A stretch of 64,000 nucleotides of DNA, taken from the NCBI RefSeq assembly GCF_041381155.1, contig NC_091134.1, forward strand, positions 6,190,255-6,254,254, given 5' to 3'. The notes under the pieces were generated by a model. The model did no database searches. It saw only the letters and a program-made list of their open reading frames with translations, and was not told where the DNA came from. The first letter of the stretch is position 1; each line of letters starts with the position of its first letter. The translations under genes and the position numbers were made by a program. This DNA comes from Argopecten irradians. Its lineage: Eukaryota > Mollusca > Bivalvia > Pectinida > Pectinidae. Below, piece after piece: positions 21,401 to 33,766 of this stretch.

Positions 21401-24400
21401 ATCTTCATCATTGTGGACCACAGTAGTACTCCAAGGTCATCATCTTCATCATTGTGGACCACAGTAGTACTCCAAGGTCATCATCTTCATCATTGTGGAC
21501 CACAGTAGTACTCCAAGGTCATCATCTTCATCATTGTGGACCACAGTAGTACTCCAAGGTCATCATCTTCATCATTGTGGACCACAGTAGTACTCCAAGG
21601 TCATCATCTTCATCATTGTGGACCAGAGTAGTACTCCAAAGTCATCATCTTCATTATTGTTTACCACAGTAATACTCCAAGGTCATCATCTTCATCATTG
21701 TGGACCACAGTAGTACTCCAAGGTCATCATCTTCATCATTGTGGACCACAGTAGTACTCCAAGGTCATCATCTTCATCATTGTGGACCACAGTAGTACTC
21801 CAAGGTCATCATCTTCATCATTGTGGACCACAGTAGTACATTATGGACCACAGTAGTACTCCAAGGTCATCATCTTCATCATTGTGGACCACAGTAGTAC
21901 TCCAAGGTCATCATCTTCATCATTGTGGACCACAGTAGTACTCCAAGGTCATCATCTTCATCATTGTGGACCACAGTAGTACTCCAAAGTCATCATCTTC
22001 ATCATTGTGGATCACAGTAGTACTCCAAGGTCATCATCTTCATCATTGTGGACCACAGTAGTACTCCAAGGTCATCATCTTCATCATTGTGGACCACAGT
22101 AGTACTCCAAGGTCATCATCTTCATCATTGTGGACCACAGTAGTACTCAAGGTCATCATCTTCATCATTGTGGACCACAGTAGTACTCCAAGGTCATCAT
22201 CTTCATCATTGTGGACCACAGTAGTACTCCAAGGTCATCATCTTCATCATTGTGGACCACAGTAGTACTCCAAGGTCATCATCTTCATCATTGTGGACCA
22301 CAGTAGTACTCCAAGGTCATCATCTTCATCATTGTGGACCACAGTAGTACTCCAAGGTCATCATCTTCATCATTGTGGACCACAGTAGTACTCCAAGGTC
22401 ATCATCTTCATCATTGTGGACCACAGTAGTACTCCAAGGTCATCATCTTCATCATTGTGGACCACAGTAGTACTCCAAGGTCATCATCTTCATCATTGTG
22501 GACCACAGTAGTACTCCAAGGTCATCATCTTCATCATTGTGGACCACAGTAGTACTCCAAGGTCATCATCTTCATCATTGTGGACCACAGTAGTACTCCA
22601 AGGTCATCATCTTCATCATTGTGGACCACAGTAGTACTCCAGGGTCATCATCTTCATCATTGTGGACCACAGTAGTACTCCAAGGTCATCATCTTCATCA
22701 TTGTGGACCACAGTAGTACTCCAAGGTCATCATCTTCATCATTGTGGACCACAGTAGTACTCCAAGGTCATCATCTTCATCATTGTGGACCACAGTAGTA
22801 CTCCAAGGTCATCATCTTCATCATTGTGGACCACAGTAGTACTCCAAGGTCATCATCTTCATCATTGTGGACCACAGTAGTACTTCAAGGTCATCATCTT
22901 CATCATTGTGGACCACAGTAGTACTCCAAGGTCATCATCTTCATCATTGTGGACCACAGTAGTACTCCAAGGTCATCATCTTCATCATTGTGGACCACAG
23001 TAGTACTCCAAGGTCATCATCTTCATCATTGTGGACCACAGTAGTACTCCAAGGTCATCATCTTCATCATTGTGGACCACAGTAGTACTCCAAGGTCATC
23101 ATCTTCATCATTGTGGACCACAGTAGTACTCCAAGGTCATCATCTTCATCATTGTGGACCACAGTAGTACTCCAAGGTCATCATCTTCATCATTGTGGAC
23201 CACAGTAGTACTCCAAGGTCATCATCTTCATCATTGTGGACCACAGTAGTACTCCAAGGTCATCATCTTCATCATTGTGGACCACAGTAGTACTCCAAGG
23301 TCATCATCTTCATCATTGTGGACCACAGTAGTACTCCAAGGTCATCATCTTCATCATTGTGGATCACAGTAGTACTCCAAGGTCATCAACCTCATCATTG
23401 TGGACCACAGTAGTACTCCAGGGTCATCATCTTCATCATTGTGGACCACAGTAGTACTCCAAGGTCATCATCTTCATCATTGTGGACCACAGTAGTACTT
23501 CAAGGTCATCATCTTCATCATTGTGGACCACAGTAGTACTCCAAGGTCATCATCTTCATCATTGTGGATCACAGTAGTACTTCAAGGTCATCATCTTCAT
23601 CATTGTGGACCACAGTAGTACTCCAAAATCATCATCTTTATTATTGTGGATCACAGTAGTACTCCAAGGTCATCATCTTCATCATTGTGGACCACAGTAG
23701 TACTCCAAGGTCATCATCTTCATCATTGTGGACCACAGTAGTACTCCAGGGTCATCATCTTTATCATTGTGGACCACAGTAGTACTCCAGGGTCATCATC
23801 TTTATTATTGTGGACCACAGTAGTACTCCAGGGTCATCATCTTCATCATTGTGGACCACAGTAGTACTCCAAGGTCATCATCTTCATCATTGTGGACCAC
23901 AGTAGTACATTATGGACCACAGTAGTACTCCAAGGTCATCATCTTCATCATTGTGGACCACAGTAGTACTACAAGGTCATCATCTTCATCATTGTGGACC
24001 ACAGTAGTACTCCAAGGTCACCATCTTCATCATTGTGGACCACAGTAGTACTCCAAAATCATCATCTTCATCATTGTTGACCACAGTAGTACTCCAAGGT
24101 CATCATCTTCATCATTGTGGACCACAGTAGTACTCCAAGGTCATCATCTTCATCATTGTGGACCACAGTAGTACTCCAAGGTCATCATCTTCATCATTGT
24201 GGACCACAGTAGTACTGCAAGGTCATCATCTTCATCATTGTGGACCACAGTAGTACTCCAAGGTCACCATCTTCATCATTGTGGACCAGAGTAGTACTCC
24301 AAGGTCATCATCTTGATCATTGTGGACCACAGTAGTACATGTTCTCCAAGGTCATCATCTTCATCATTGTGGACCACAGTAGTACTCCAAGGTCATCATC

Positions 24401-27400
24401 TTCATCATTGTGGACCACAGTAGTACTCCAAGGTCATCATCTTCATCATTGTGGACCACAGTAGTACTCCAAGGTCATCATCTTCATCATTGTGGACCAG
24501 AGTAGTACTCCAAGGTCATCATCTTCATCATTGTGGACCACAGTAGTACTCCAAGGTCATCATCTTCATCATTGTGGACCACAGTAGTACTCCAAGGTCA
24601 TCATCTTTCATCATTGTGGACCACAGTAGTACTCCAAGGTCATCATCTTCATCATTGTGGACCACAGTAGTACTCCAAGGTCATCATCTTCATCATTGTG
24701 GACCACAGTAGTACTCCAAGGTCATCATCTTCATCATTGTGGACCACAGTAGTACTCCAAGGTCATCATCTTCATCATTGTGGACCACAGTAGTACTCCA
24801 ATCATCATCTTCATCATTGTGGACCACAGTAGTACTCCAAGGTCATCATCTTCATCATTGTGGACCACAGTAGTACTCCAAGGTCATCATCTTCATCATT
24901 GTGGACCACAGTAGTACTCCAAGGTCATCATCTTCATCATTGTGGACCACAGTAGTACTCAAGGTCATCATCTTCATCATTGTGGACCACAGTAGTACTC
25001 CAAGGTCATCATCTTCATCATTGTGGACCACAGTAGTACTCCAAGGTCATCATCTTCATCATTGTGGACCACAGTAGTACTCCAAGGTCATCATCTTCAT
25101 CATTGTGGACCACAGTAGTACTCCAAGGTCATCATCTTCATCATTGTGGACCACAGTAGTACTCCAAGGTCATCATCTTCATCATTGTGGACCACAGTAG
25201 TACTCCAGGTCATCATCTTCATCATTGTGGACCACAGTAGTACTCCAAGGTCATCATCTTCATCATTGTGGACCACAGTAGTACTCCAAGGTCATCATCT
25301 TCATCATTGTGGACCACAGTAGTACTCCAAGGTCATCATCTTCATCATTGTGGACCACAGTAGTACTCCAAGGTCATCATCTTCATCATTGTGGACCACA
25401 GTAGTACTACAAGGTCATCATCTTCATCATTGTGGACCACAGTAGTACTCCAAGGTCATCATCTTCATCATTGTGGACCACAGTAGTACTCCAAGGTCAT
25501 CATCTTCATCATTGTGGACCACAGTAGTACTCCAGGGTCATCATCTTTATCATTGTGGACCACAGTAGTACTCCAGGGTCATCATCTTCATCATTGTGGA
25601 CCACAGTAGTACTCCAAGGTCATCATCTTCATCATTGTGGACCACAGTATACTCCAAGGTCATCATCTTCATCATTGTGGACCACAGTAGTACTCCAAGG
25701 TCATCATCTTCATCATTGTGGACCACAGTAGTACTCCAAGGTCATCATCTTCATCATTGTGGACCACAGTAGTACTCCAAGGTCATCATCTTCATCATTG
25801 TGGACCACAGTAGTACTCCAAGGTCATCATCTTCATCATTGTGGACCACAGTAGTACTCCAAGGTCATCATCTTCATCATTGTGGACCACAGTAGTACTC
25901 CAAGGTCATCATCTTCATCATCATTGTGGACCACAGTAGTACTCCAAGGTCATCATCTTTATCATTGTGGACCACAGTAGTACTCCAGGGTCATCATCTT
26001 TATCATTGTGGACCACAGTAGTACTCCAGGGTCATCATCTTCATCATTGTGGACCACAGTAGTACTCCAAGGTCATCATCTTCATCATTGTGGACCACAG
26101 TAGTACTCAAAGGTCATCATCTTCATCATTGTGGACCACAGTAGTACTCCAAGGTCATCATCTTCATCATTGTGGACCACAGTAGTACTCCAAGGTCATC
26201 ATCTTCATCATTGTGGACCACAGTAGTACTCCAAGGTCATCATCTTCATCATTGTGGACCACAGTAGTACTCCAAGGTCATCATCTTCATCATTGTGGAC
26301 CACAGTAGTACTCCAAGGTCATCATCTTCATCATTGTGGACCACAGTAGTACTCCAAGGTCATCATCTTCATCATTGTGGACCACAGTAGTACTCCAAGG
26401 TCACCATCTTCATCATTGTGGACCACAGTAGTACTCCAAGGTCATCATCTTCATCATTGTGGACCACAGTAGTACTCCAAGGTCATCATCTTCATCATTG
26501 TGGACCACAGTAGTACTCCAAGGTCATCATCTTCATCATTGTGGACCACAGTAGTACTCCAAGGTCATCATCTTCATCATTGTGGACCACAGTAGTACTC
26601 CAAGGTCATCATCTTCATCATTGTGGACCACAGTAGTACTCCAGGGCATTATCTTCATCATTGTGGACCACAGTAGTACTCCAAGGTCATCATCTTCATC
26701 ATTGTGGACCACAGTAGTACTCCAAAATCATCATCTTCATCATTGTGGACCACAGTAGTACTCCAAGGTCATCATCTTCATCATTGTGGACCACAGTAGT
26801 ACTCCAAGGTCATCATCTTCATCATTGTGGACCACAGTAGTACTCCAAGGTCATCATCTTCATCATTGTGGACCACAGTAGTACTCCAAGGTCATCATCT
26901 TCATCATTGTGGACCACAGTAGTACTCCAAGGTCATCATCTTCATAAATTGTGGACCACAGTACTGTAGTACTCCAAGGTCATCATCTTCATCATTGTGG
27001 ACCACAGTAGTACTCCAAGGTCATCATCTTCATCATTGTGGACCACAGTAGTACTCCAAGGTCATCATCTTCATCATTGTGGACCACAGTAGTACTCCAA
27101 GGTCATCATCTTCATCATTGTGGACCACAGTAGTACTCCAAGGTCATCATCTTCATCATTGTGGACCACAGTAGTACTCCAAGGTCATCATCTTCATCAT
27201 TGTGGACCACAGTAGTACTCCAAGGTCATCATCTTCATCATTGTGGACCACAGTAGTACTCCAAGGTCATCATCTTCATCATTGTGGACCACAGTAGTAC
27301 TCCAAGGTCATCATCTTCATCATTGTGGACCACAGTAGTACTCCAAGATCATCATCTTCATCATTGTGGACCACAGAAGTACTCCAAGGTCATCATCTTC

Positions 27401-29190
27401 ATCATTGTGGACCACAGTAGTACTCCAAGGTCATCATCTTCATCATTGTGGACCACAGTAGTACTCCAAGGTCATCATCTTCATCATTGTGGACCACAGT
27501 AGTACTCCAAGGTCATCATCTTCATCATTGTGGACCACAGTAGTACTCCAAGGTCATCATCTTCATCATTGTGACCACAGTAGTACTCCAAGGTCATCAT
27601 CTTCATCATTGTGGACCACAGTAGTACTCCAAGGTCATCATCTTCATCATTGTGGACCACAGTAGTACTCAAGGTCATCATCTTCATCATTGTGGACCAC
27701 AGTAGTACTCCAAAATCATCATCTTCATCATTGTGGACCACAGTAGTACTCCAAGGTCATCATCTTCATCATTGTGGACCACAGTAGTACTCCAAGGTCA
27801 TCATCTTCATCATTGTGGACCACAGTAGTACTCCAAGTCATCATCTTCATCATTGTGGACCACAGTAGTACTCCAAGGTCATGATCTTTCATCATTGTGG
27901 ACCAGAGTAGTACTCCAAGGTCATCATCTTGATCATTGTGGACCACAGTAGTACATGTTCTCCAAGGTCATCATCTTCATCATTGTGGACCACAGTAGTA
28001 GTTCCAAGGTCATCATCTTCATCATTGTGGACCACAGTAGTACTCCAATGTCATCATCTTCATCATTGTGGACCACAGTAGTACTCCAGGGTCATCATCT
28101 GCATCATTGTGGACCAGAGTAGTACTCCAAGTCATCATCTTCATTATTGTTTACCACAGTAATACTCCAAGGTCATCATCTTCATCATTGTGGACCACAG
28201 ATGCACTCCAAGGTCATCATCTTCATCATTGTGGACCACAGTAGTAGTCCAAGTTCATCATCTTCATCATTGTGGACCACAGTAGTACTCCAAGGTCATC
28301 ATCTTCATCATTGTGGACCACAGTAGTACTCGGTCATCATCTGCATCATTGTGGACCAGAGTAGTACTCCAAAGTCATCATCTTCATTATTGTTTACCAC
28401 AGTAATACTCCAAGGTCATCATTTTCATCATTGTGGACCACAGTAGTACTCCAAGATCATCATCTTCATCATTGTGGACCACAGAAGTACTCCAAGATCA
28501 TCATCTTCATCATGGTGGACCACAGTAGTACTCCAGGGTCATCATCTTCATCATTGTGGACCACAGTAGTACTGCAAGGTCATCATCTTTATCATTGTGG
28601 ACCACAGTAGTACATTATGGACCACAGTAGTACTCCAAGTCATCATCTTCATCATTGTGGACCACAGTATACATTGTGGACCACATTATGAGTACTCCAA
28701 GGTCATCATCTTCATCATTGTGGACCACAGTAGTACTCCAAGATCATCATCTTCATCATTGTGGACCACAGAAGTACTCCAAGGTCATCATCTTTATCAT
28801 TGTGGACCACAGTAGTACTCCAAGATCATCATCTTCATCATTGTGGACCACAGAAGTACTCCAAGGTCATCATCTTTATCATTATGGACCACAGTAGTAC
28901 TCCAAGGTCATCATCTTCATCATTGTGGACCACAGTAGTACTCCAAGGTCATCATCTTTATCATTGTGGACCACAGTAGTACTCCAGGGTCATCATCTTT
29001 ATCATTGTGGACCACAGTAGTACTCCAAGCTCATTATCTTCATCATTGTGGACCACAGTAGTACTCCAAGCTCATTATCTTCATCATTGTGGACCACAGT
29101 TGGACTCCAAGGTCATCATCTTTATCATTGTGGACCACAGTAGTACTCCAAGCTCATCATCTTCATCATTGTGGACCACATGATGAGTAG
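15493..29190. repeat. 41-bp satellite array, about 330 copies
   Basis: Units of 41 bp in one orientation, made of GTAGTACTCCAAGGTCATCA, TCTTCATCATTGTGGACCAC and a final A. Common variants are CTCCAGGGTCATC, TTTATCATTG and CTACAAGG; deletions give TACATTATGGACC, and an expansion gives CAGTACTGTAGTACTCC. Because 41 is not a multiple of 3, reading frames pass through all three registers every 123 bp and produce spurious 70-85-codon frames on both strands. No interspersed gene or transposon was seen in these 13.7 kb. The right edge is degraded from about 28100 and ends near GTGGACCACATGATGAG. Confidence 0.98.
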
Positions 29191-29560
29191 CTATACTTCA
29201 TATGTTCTAATGTGAGGCTATACTGTTTATTGTGAAATAAAGAGAGTAGCAAAATGTCATTCCTCATTTTTTGAAAAATATGCCGTTCTTCAGTCTTTGA
29301 AAGTAACAAAAAGGAAGGAAAGGTCGTTCTTACAAAAGTCTGTTAATTTGTGTCCAAGATTGACAAAGAGTGGTGTTTTTTTGTCTTTAAGAGTAACATA
29401 AGGCAGTTCTTATGTTATCACAAGTGTTCTTTCATTCATTCGCCTGTAACAAAAGATATTTCTTTCGTATTTAAGTGGAACAAAATGTCATTCTTCTGTT
29501 TTCGATGAGAACAAAAGGCCATTTTTAGCCTAACCATCATCAGATCAAAATCGCCTTTCG
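29191..29560. other. AT-rich flank with faint degenerate repeats, no gene
   Basis: Recurring but diverged pieces such as AACAAAATGTCATTC, AACAAAAGGCCATTT and ACATAAGGCAGTTC suggest an old tandem repeat of roughly 60 bp. No coding signal. Confidence 0.4.
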
Positions 29561-30379
29561 TCTGTGGTCCGTTGTCAGGTGTCTGATATGTCATCTGACG
29601 TCCATCCCTATGCTTGTTACCGCTATTTCTTGAGATTTCTCAAATTTCATATGTAGGTTTCCCTAGAGCCCAATGAGTGTCATCCTGATTTTCAGACTGA
29701 TCGGAAAAACAATATGGCCGCCAGACAGCCATCTTGGATTTTGGTAGTTGATGTTTGTTACCGCTATTTGTCAGAAAGTACTGAAGGGATCTGTATCAAA
29801 TTTCATAGCAAAGTTCTCCTTTGGCTCTAGGAGTGTCACGCTGATTTTCAGACTGATTGGAAAAAGAATATGGCCGCAAGGCAGCCATCTTGGATTTTGG
29901 TATCTGATTATTGTTACCCGCTATTACTCAGAAAGTACAGAAGGGATCTGTCTCTAATTTCATATGTAGGTTCCCCTAGGGCCTTAGGAATGTCATACTG
30001 ATTTTCAGACTGATCGGAAAAACAATTAGCTATCTTAGATTTTGATAGTTGATGTTTGTTACCGCTATTTCTCAGAAAGAACTGGAGGGATACGTCTCAA
30101 ATTTCATGTGTAGGTTCCCCTAAGGCCCTAGTTGTGCATATTGCTTTTTGGGACTGATTGGTCAAAAATAAGGGCGATCGGCTGCCATCTTGGATTTTAG
30201 TATTTGAAGTTTGTTCCTGCTATTTCTAAGAATTACTGAACGGATTTGTCTGAAATTCCATATGTAGGTACCCCTAGGGTCCTGGTTGTGCATATTGCAC
30301 TTTGAGACGGGTTGGTCAACAAGACGGCCAACCGGCCGCCATCTTGGATTTTGATAGTTGAAGATTTTTACCTCTATTT
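29561..30379. repeat. ~155-bp diverged tandem repeat, left part
   Basis: Successive units contain TGTTACCGCTATTTCTCAGA, AAATTTCATATGTAGGT, CCCCTAGGGCC, GACTGATCGG and GCCATCTTGGATTTTG(AT)AGTTG. Unit starts are near 29610, 29750, 29910, 30050, 30210 and 30365. The last unit is cut by the Ngaro-like element and resumes at 34989. The short plus-strand frames here are not genes. Confidence 0.85.
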
Positions 30380-30533
30380 TGAGACTTACATGTGATCAAA
30401 ACAGATATTAAGCAAAACCCAACATGGAACATTGGCAAATTTTATTGGTCCAGCAAGGACCCAACAAGTATACAAAAAACATGACATAAAATGACTAGAG
30501 TTTATAGAAAATAATAGTACAAAAAATAATCTC
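30380..30533 (-). repeat. split direct repeat B2 (outer 3' end)
   Basis: A 154-bp stretch from TGAGACTTACATG to AAAAATAATCTC, identical to 30933-31086 by eye. Confidence 0.95.
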
Positions 30534-30751
30534 GACACACAAACAAAATTACAAATACACTGGTAAGAATGCAACATGTATTGTACATTTGAAACAATTA
30601 TTTTAGCATTAATATTGCAGTGAGCTAATTACTGACCATCTAGTAATACTACTGAGCTATGGCAGAGAGCAAGCAAGTAAAAATGCTGTAGAAAGCAAAT
30701 GACCCTACCCAAGTATTGAAAAATGCAAAAACCATGGGAGGGTGTGGCGGG

Positions 30752-30932
30752 AGCAAAATTTAGAGCAAAAAAGGCACATGGCCTGCAGCGTGCGTAGACA
30801 TAGCAAAACTAACTTACAGAATTAGAGAGTGCCAACCAAGGGCGGTAACTCGTAACAAATAAGACCCAAGGACGGCAACTCGCAGTAGCACATCACAGAT
30901 CTCAAAATTCACTTTATCCTAAAATAATAATT
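30752..30932 (-). repeat. split direct repeat A2
   Basis: A 181-bp stretch starting AGCAAAATTTAGAGC and ending AAAATAATAATT; two differences from 34808-34988 (GACGGCAAC against GACGTCAAC, and ACATCACAG against ACATTACAG). Confidence 0.95.
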
Positions 30933-31086
30933 TGAGACTTACATGTGATCAAAACAGATATTAAGCAAAACCCAACATGGAACATTGGCAAATTTTATTG
31001 GTCCAGCAAGGACCCAACAAGTATACAAAAAACATGACATAAAATGACTAGAGTTTATAGAAAATAATAGTACAAAAAATAATCTC
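30933..31086 (-). repeat. split direct repeat B1
   Basis: Identical to 30380-30533 and directly adjoining A2. It is followed (31087-31118) by CAGCCCGGAGG and a run of A. Confidence 0.95.
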
Positions 31087-31209
31087 CAGCCCGGAGGAAA
31101 AAAAAAAAAAAAAAATATTAAATGATATTATATATGAAAAGGTATTGTATGGAGGTAAGATGGAGCTACTTAACTCTTAAGCTCTCTATATACATGTAAT
31201 CGCTAATGT

Positions 31210-32173
31210 TTAGCATAGCCTTAACAACGATGAACCAAACTTTTGCATTATAGCTAATTTTCTCTCGAAACCAGGTTCAATGTAGCGATTGACAGCACCA
31301 CTAGCCCATAATCCAATAGATTTAATGTCATCAACAGCAACACCAAGTTTGCTGAGCCAAGTGGCACCCCCTCTTCTGAAAGAATGGCCTTTAATGCAGT
31401 GATTTTGAATGCCCGCATTAGAAAGTGCAGCCGAAAGTCTTTGCCGAAAAACTGAATAAGAAAGGCAATGGCCATTTGATAACAGAAAAAGGGGGCCGAG
31501 AGGGTCAGCATGATTGGTAGCTACCAATAAAGCATGTAAAGCTGTTACAGGACACAATTCATGATTAACCCGAGGTAAGCAAACTGACACAGTATGTTCA
31601 CGAAATTGAACTGTTTTTGTGCGACGCAGGACTAACAAATAACCCCACGAACAAGGAATGACATCTGACCGACACAAATCCTTTGTTCTATCATGGGATG
31701 TGCAGGTTATATTAATGGGCCTTAATAGGCCATAGAATGCTACTAGACATGCACACCAAAAACACAAGTCATCAGTCACAGATAAATTAAGGGTAGCCCT
31801 TATGCTTAGGAGAACTGAGGGAGATATAGCATCTACTGGGGTCTGTGCAACACCTAAATCACGTTTTTACACCGCGAAGCAAATGCTGTAGTTGAACATT
31901 GTTTGGTATTGGGTCTGGCAGCCCCTCAAATCGATGTAGTTGAGTCAATACATTCAGATACTGACGAACCGAGGCATATGTAAACTGTCTTACACGCACC
32001 AAGTATGTCACATACAGTTGTACAGTCTCAGCACCTACTGGGACAGACTCCTTATTGACTTTGGCACAAAAGTCTATATAGCAGTTTAGTTGTGCCTTGT
32101 ATGTCGACATAGTACTGCTAGCCCACGCCTTCTCTTTTAATGTCCTTGTCTCTCCTTCTAAGAAATCCACCAA
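31210..32173 (-). CDS. tyrosine recombinase of the Ngaro-like element (one frameshift)
   Basis: The N-terminal part (32173-31869) has a SAM-like fold signature (STYKAQLNCYIDFC, TYASVRQYLNVLTQLHRFEG). The catalytic part (to 31210) has Arg I in FYGLLRPINITC, the His-x-x-Arg box in KGHSFRRGGATWLSKLG, and GLWASGAVNRYIEP with the nucleophilic Tyr. The two parts are in different frames. The break falls on a run of five A on the minus strand (31864-31868), and one extra base there explains it. The frame overlaps the last 56 bases of the RT frame and has no ATG at its start; ATTTGG is preceded by TTACAG, so a spliced or frameshifted start is possible. All four catalytic positions are intact. Confidence 0.88.
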
Positions 32174-33737
32174 ATCTGTAACACATGAAGAGAGGTGACA
32201 TATGTCTTAGTAGATTCACAATATTGAATGTCTCACATTGGAGGGATGGGGCCACATTATATAATTCACTTAATTTATCTGGCTCATGTAAACGCGAGGC
32301 AGCATCCGCAATCACATTATTCCTGCCAGGCAAATATTTTGCAGTAAAATGACAATTGAGAGACGCTGTAATCCAGAACATCTGTCGACAAATAGTCATA
32401 GCAACCGGGTTGCGAGAGGTACCCTTATTTAACCATGCTATAGCACTCTTGTTATCACTATATATAATCACACGTTTGTTCCTTAATAAGGAACCCCATC
32501 GATACACTGTCAACAGCATGCTAAGAAATTCCTTAACATTAATATGTTCCATATAATACATCGGTAGGTCGAGAGACCAGTTGACATGGAAATAGTCTCC
32601 CAAGAAATAACCTCCACCTCCTTCAGTACAGGCATCAGTTTGAAGGGAGATAACTGGTGAATTCTGGATGATGCTAGTACCATTAAAATGTTCCATGAAA
32701 GTATCCCACCAGTACAGATCTTGAAAAAACTCATTGTCTAACAACACGCGATGTTTATAACTCTGTAAATTATCTTTGAGTGTAATGAGGCGTCGTAGGA
32801 ATGATCTACCACCACACACAACTTGTGATGCCCAATTCAGCTTCCCAATAAGCACTTCTAACTGTTTTTTGCTTGCTCGTTTTTTAAGTGTAAAGTTGGT
32901 TATCAGCGCCTTAAACGCCATCAATTTCTCCTTTGGGAGTGAAAAAGTCATGTTTACCGTGTTAATTTCGATGCCAAGAAAGATCAAAACTTGGGATGGA
33001 CTCTCCAGTTTTGAGTAGTTTATCGCGAAACCTAGTTGTCTAAGCACTGCAAGTAATGTCAACAAAGCTGTGTAACATGTGTCATAAGTCTCTCCCAACA
33101 CTAGGAAATCATCCAAATAGGACAAAATTGTATAACCGTAACGATGATACATGATCCTGCAGACAGCGCTACTAAGAGTCTGAAAGATTTTTGGGCTCTT
33201 TTTTGCCCCAAATGGAAGTCTGGTATCGTATAAGTAAGTAGGAGTTGTGTCCCCTGAAAATGTCCACTGCAAGCCTGTAGCTGAATAGTTCGAGGGATGA
33301 ACCCCAACTGAGCGATACGCGGAGCTAAGGTCAACCTTAGCAAGAAACATGCCAGGTTTGATATGTTTTGAAGCTTCTCTCAAATCCATGTATGTACAAC
33401 TACAATCACTAGAAATACAGTCATTTAGTGACCGACCAGCTGGACTACTAGCGTCATGTATTAACCGAATTTTACCATTTGATTTTGGTAAAGCACCCAA
33501 AGCACTGATTATCGTTGGCTTTTCCTGACTAATCTTGTAATGGCCATTAGCAAGTTCATAATTAATTTGTTCCTCTACCTTATGCGAATTCATTGAACAC
33601 GATTTATAATTTTTTATTTCCGCGGGCTCCTTTGGTTCCATGTCTATAATGTTAAACCCGTTCATCACGCCACTTAAAATGAACTCTCGATCTGGGTCAT
33701 CAGTTGGTAGAAGTTTTTCCCATGCTTCATATTTCAT
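32118..33737 (-). CDS. reverse transcriptase/RNase H of the Ngaro-like element
   Basis: RT motifs are KVDLSSAYRSVGVHPSN, LPFGAKKSPKIFQTLSS and the active-site SYLDDFLVLG. RNase H follows with LQTDACTEGGGGYF, HINVKEFLSMLL, IIYSDNKSAIAWL and LPGRNNVIADAASRL. The frame is uninterrupted. There is an ATG at 33737, but the same frame remains open upstream across the gag stop to the slippery site at 33773-33779, so I favour expression as a gag-pol fusion by -1 frameshifting. About 540 residues from the ATG, typical for the RT/RNase H of these elements. Confidence 0.92.
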   Translation of the reverse strand: MKYEAWEKLLPTDDPDREFILSGVMNGFNIIDMEPKEPAEIKNYKSCSMNSHKVEEQINYELANGHYKISQEKPTIISALGALPKSNGKIRLIHDASSPAGRSLNDCISSDCSCTYMDLREASKHIKPGMFLAKVDLSSAYRSVGVHPSNYSATGLQWTFSGDTTPTYLYDTRLPFGAKKSPKIFQTLSSAVCRIMYHRYGYTILSYLDDFLVLGETYDTCYTALLTLLAVLRQLGFAINYSKLESPSQVLIFLGIEINTVNMTFSLPKEKLMAFKALITNFTLKKRASKKQLEVLIGKLNWASQVVCGGRSFLRRLITLKDNLQSYKHRVLLDNEFFQDLYWWDTFMEHFNGTSIIQNSPVISLQTDACTEGGGGYFLGDYFHVNWSLDLPMYYMEHINVKEFLSMLLTVYRWGSLLRNKRVIIYSDNKSAIAWLNKGTSRNPVAMTICRQMFWITASLNCHFTAKYLPGRNNVIADAASRLHEPDKLSELYNVAPSLQCETFNIVNLLRHMSPLFMCYRFGGFLRRRDKDIKREGVG

Positions 33738-33766
33738 GGACCCAGACCCTGTGGCCAGGAGCCCAT

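Noticed and set aside
17832..28979. Reading frames of 70-85 codons in the 41-bp satellite, both strands
   Set aside because: They are translations of the repeat passing through all three registers; no start context, domain or codon bias.
31864..31868. Programmed frameshift in the Ngaro-like recombinase
   Set aside because: The heptamer is not in X XXY YYZ form in this register and the required shift is +1; a one-base indel in A5 is simpler.
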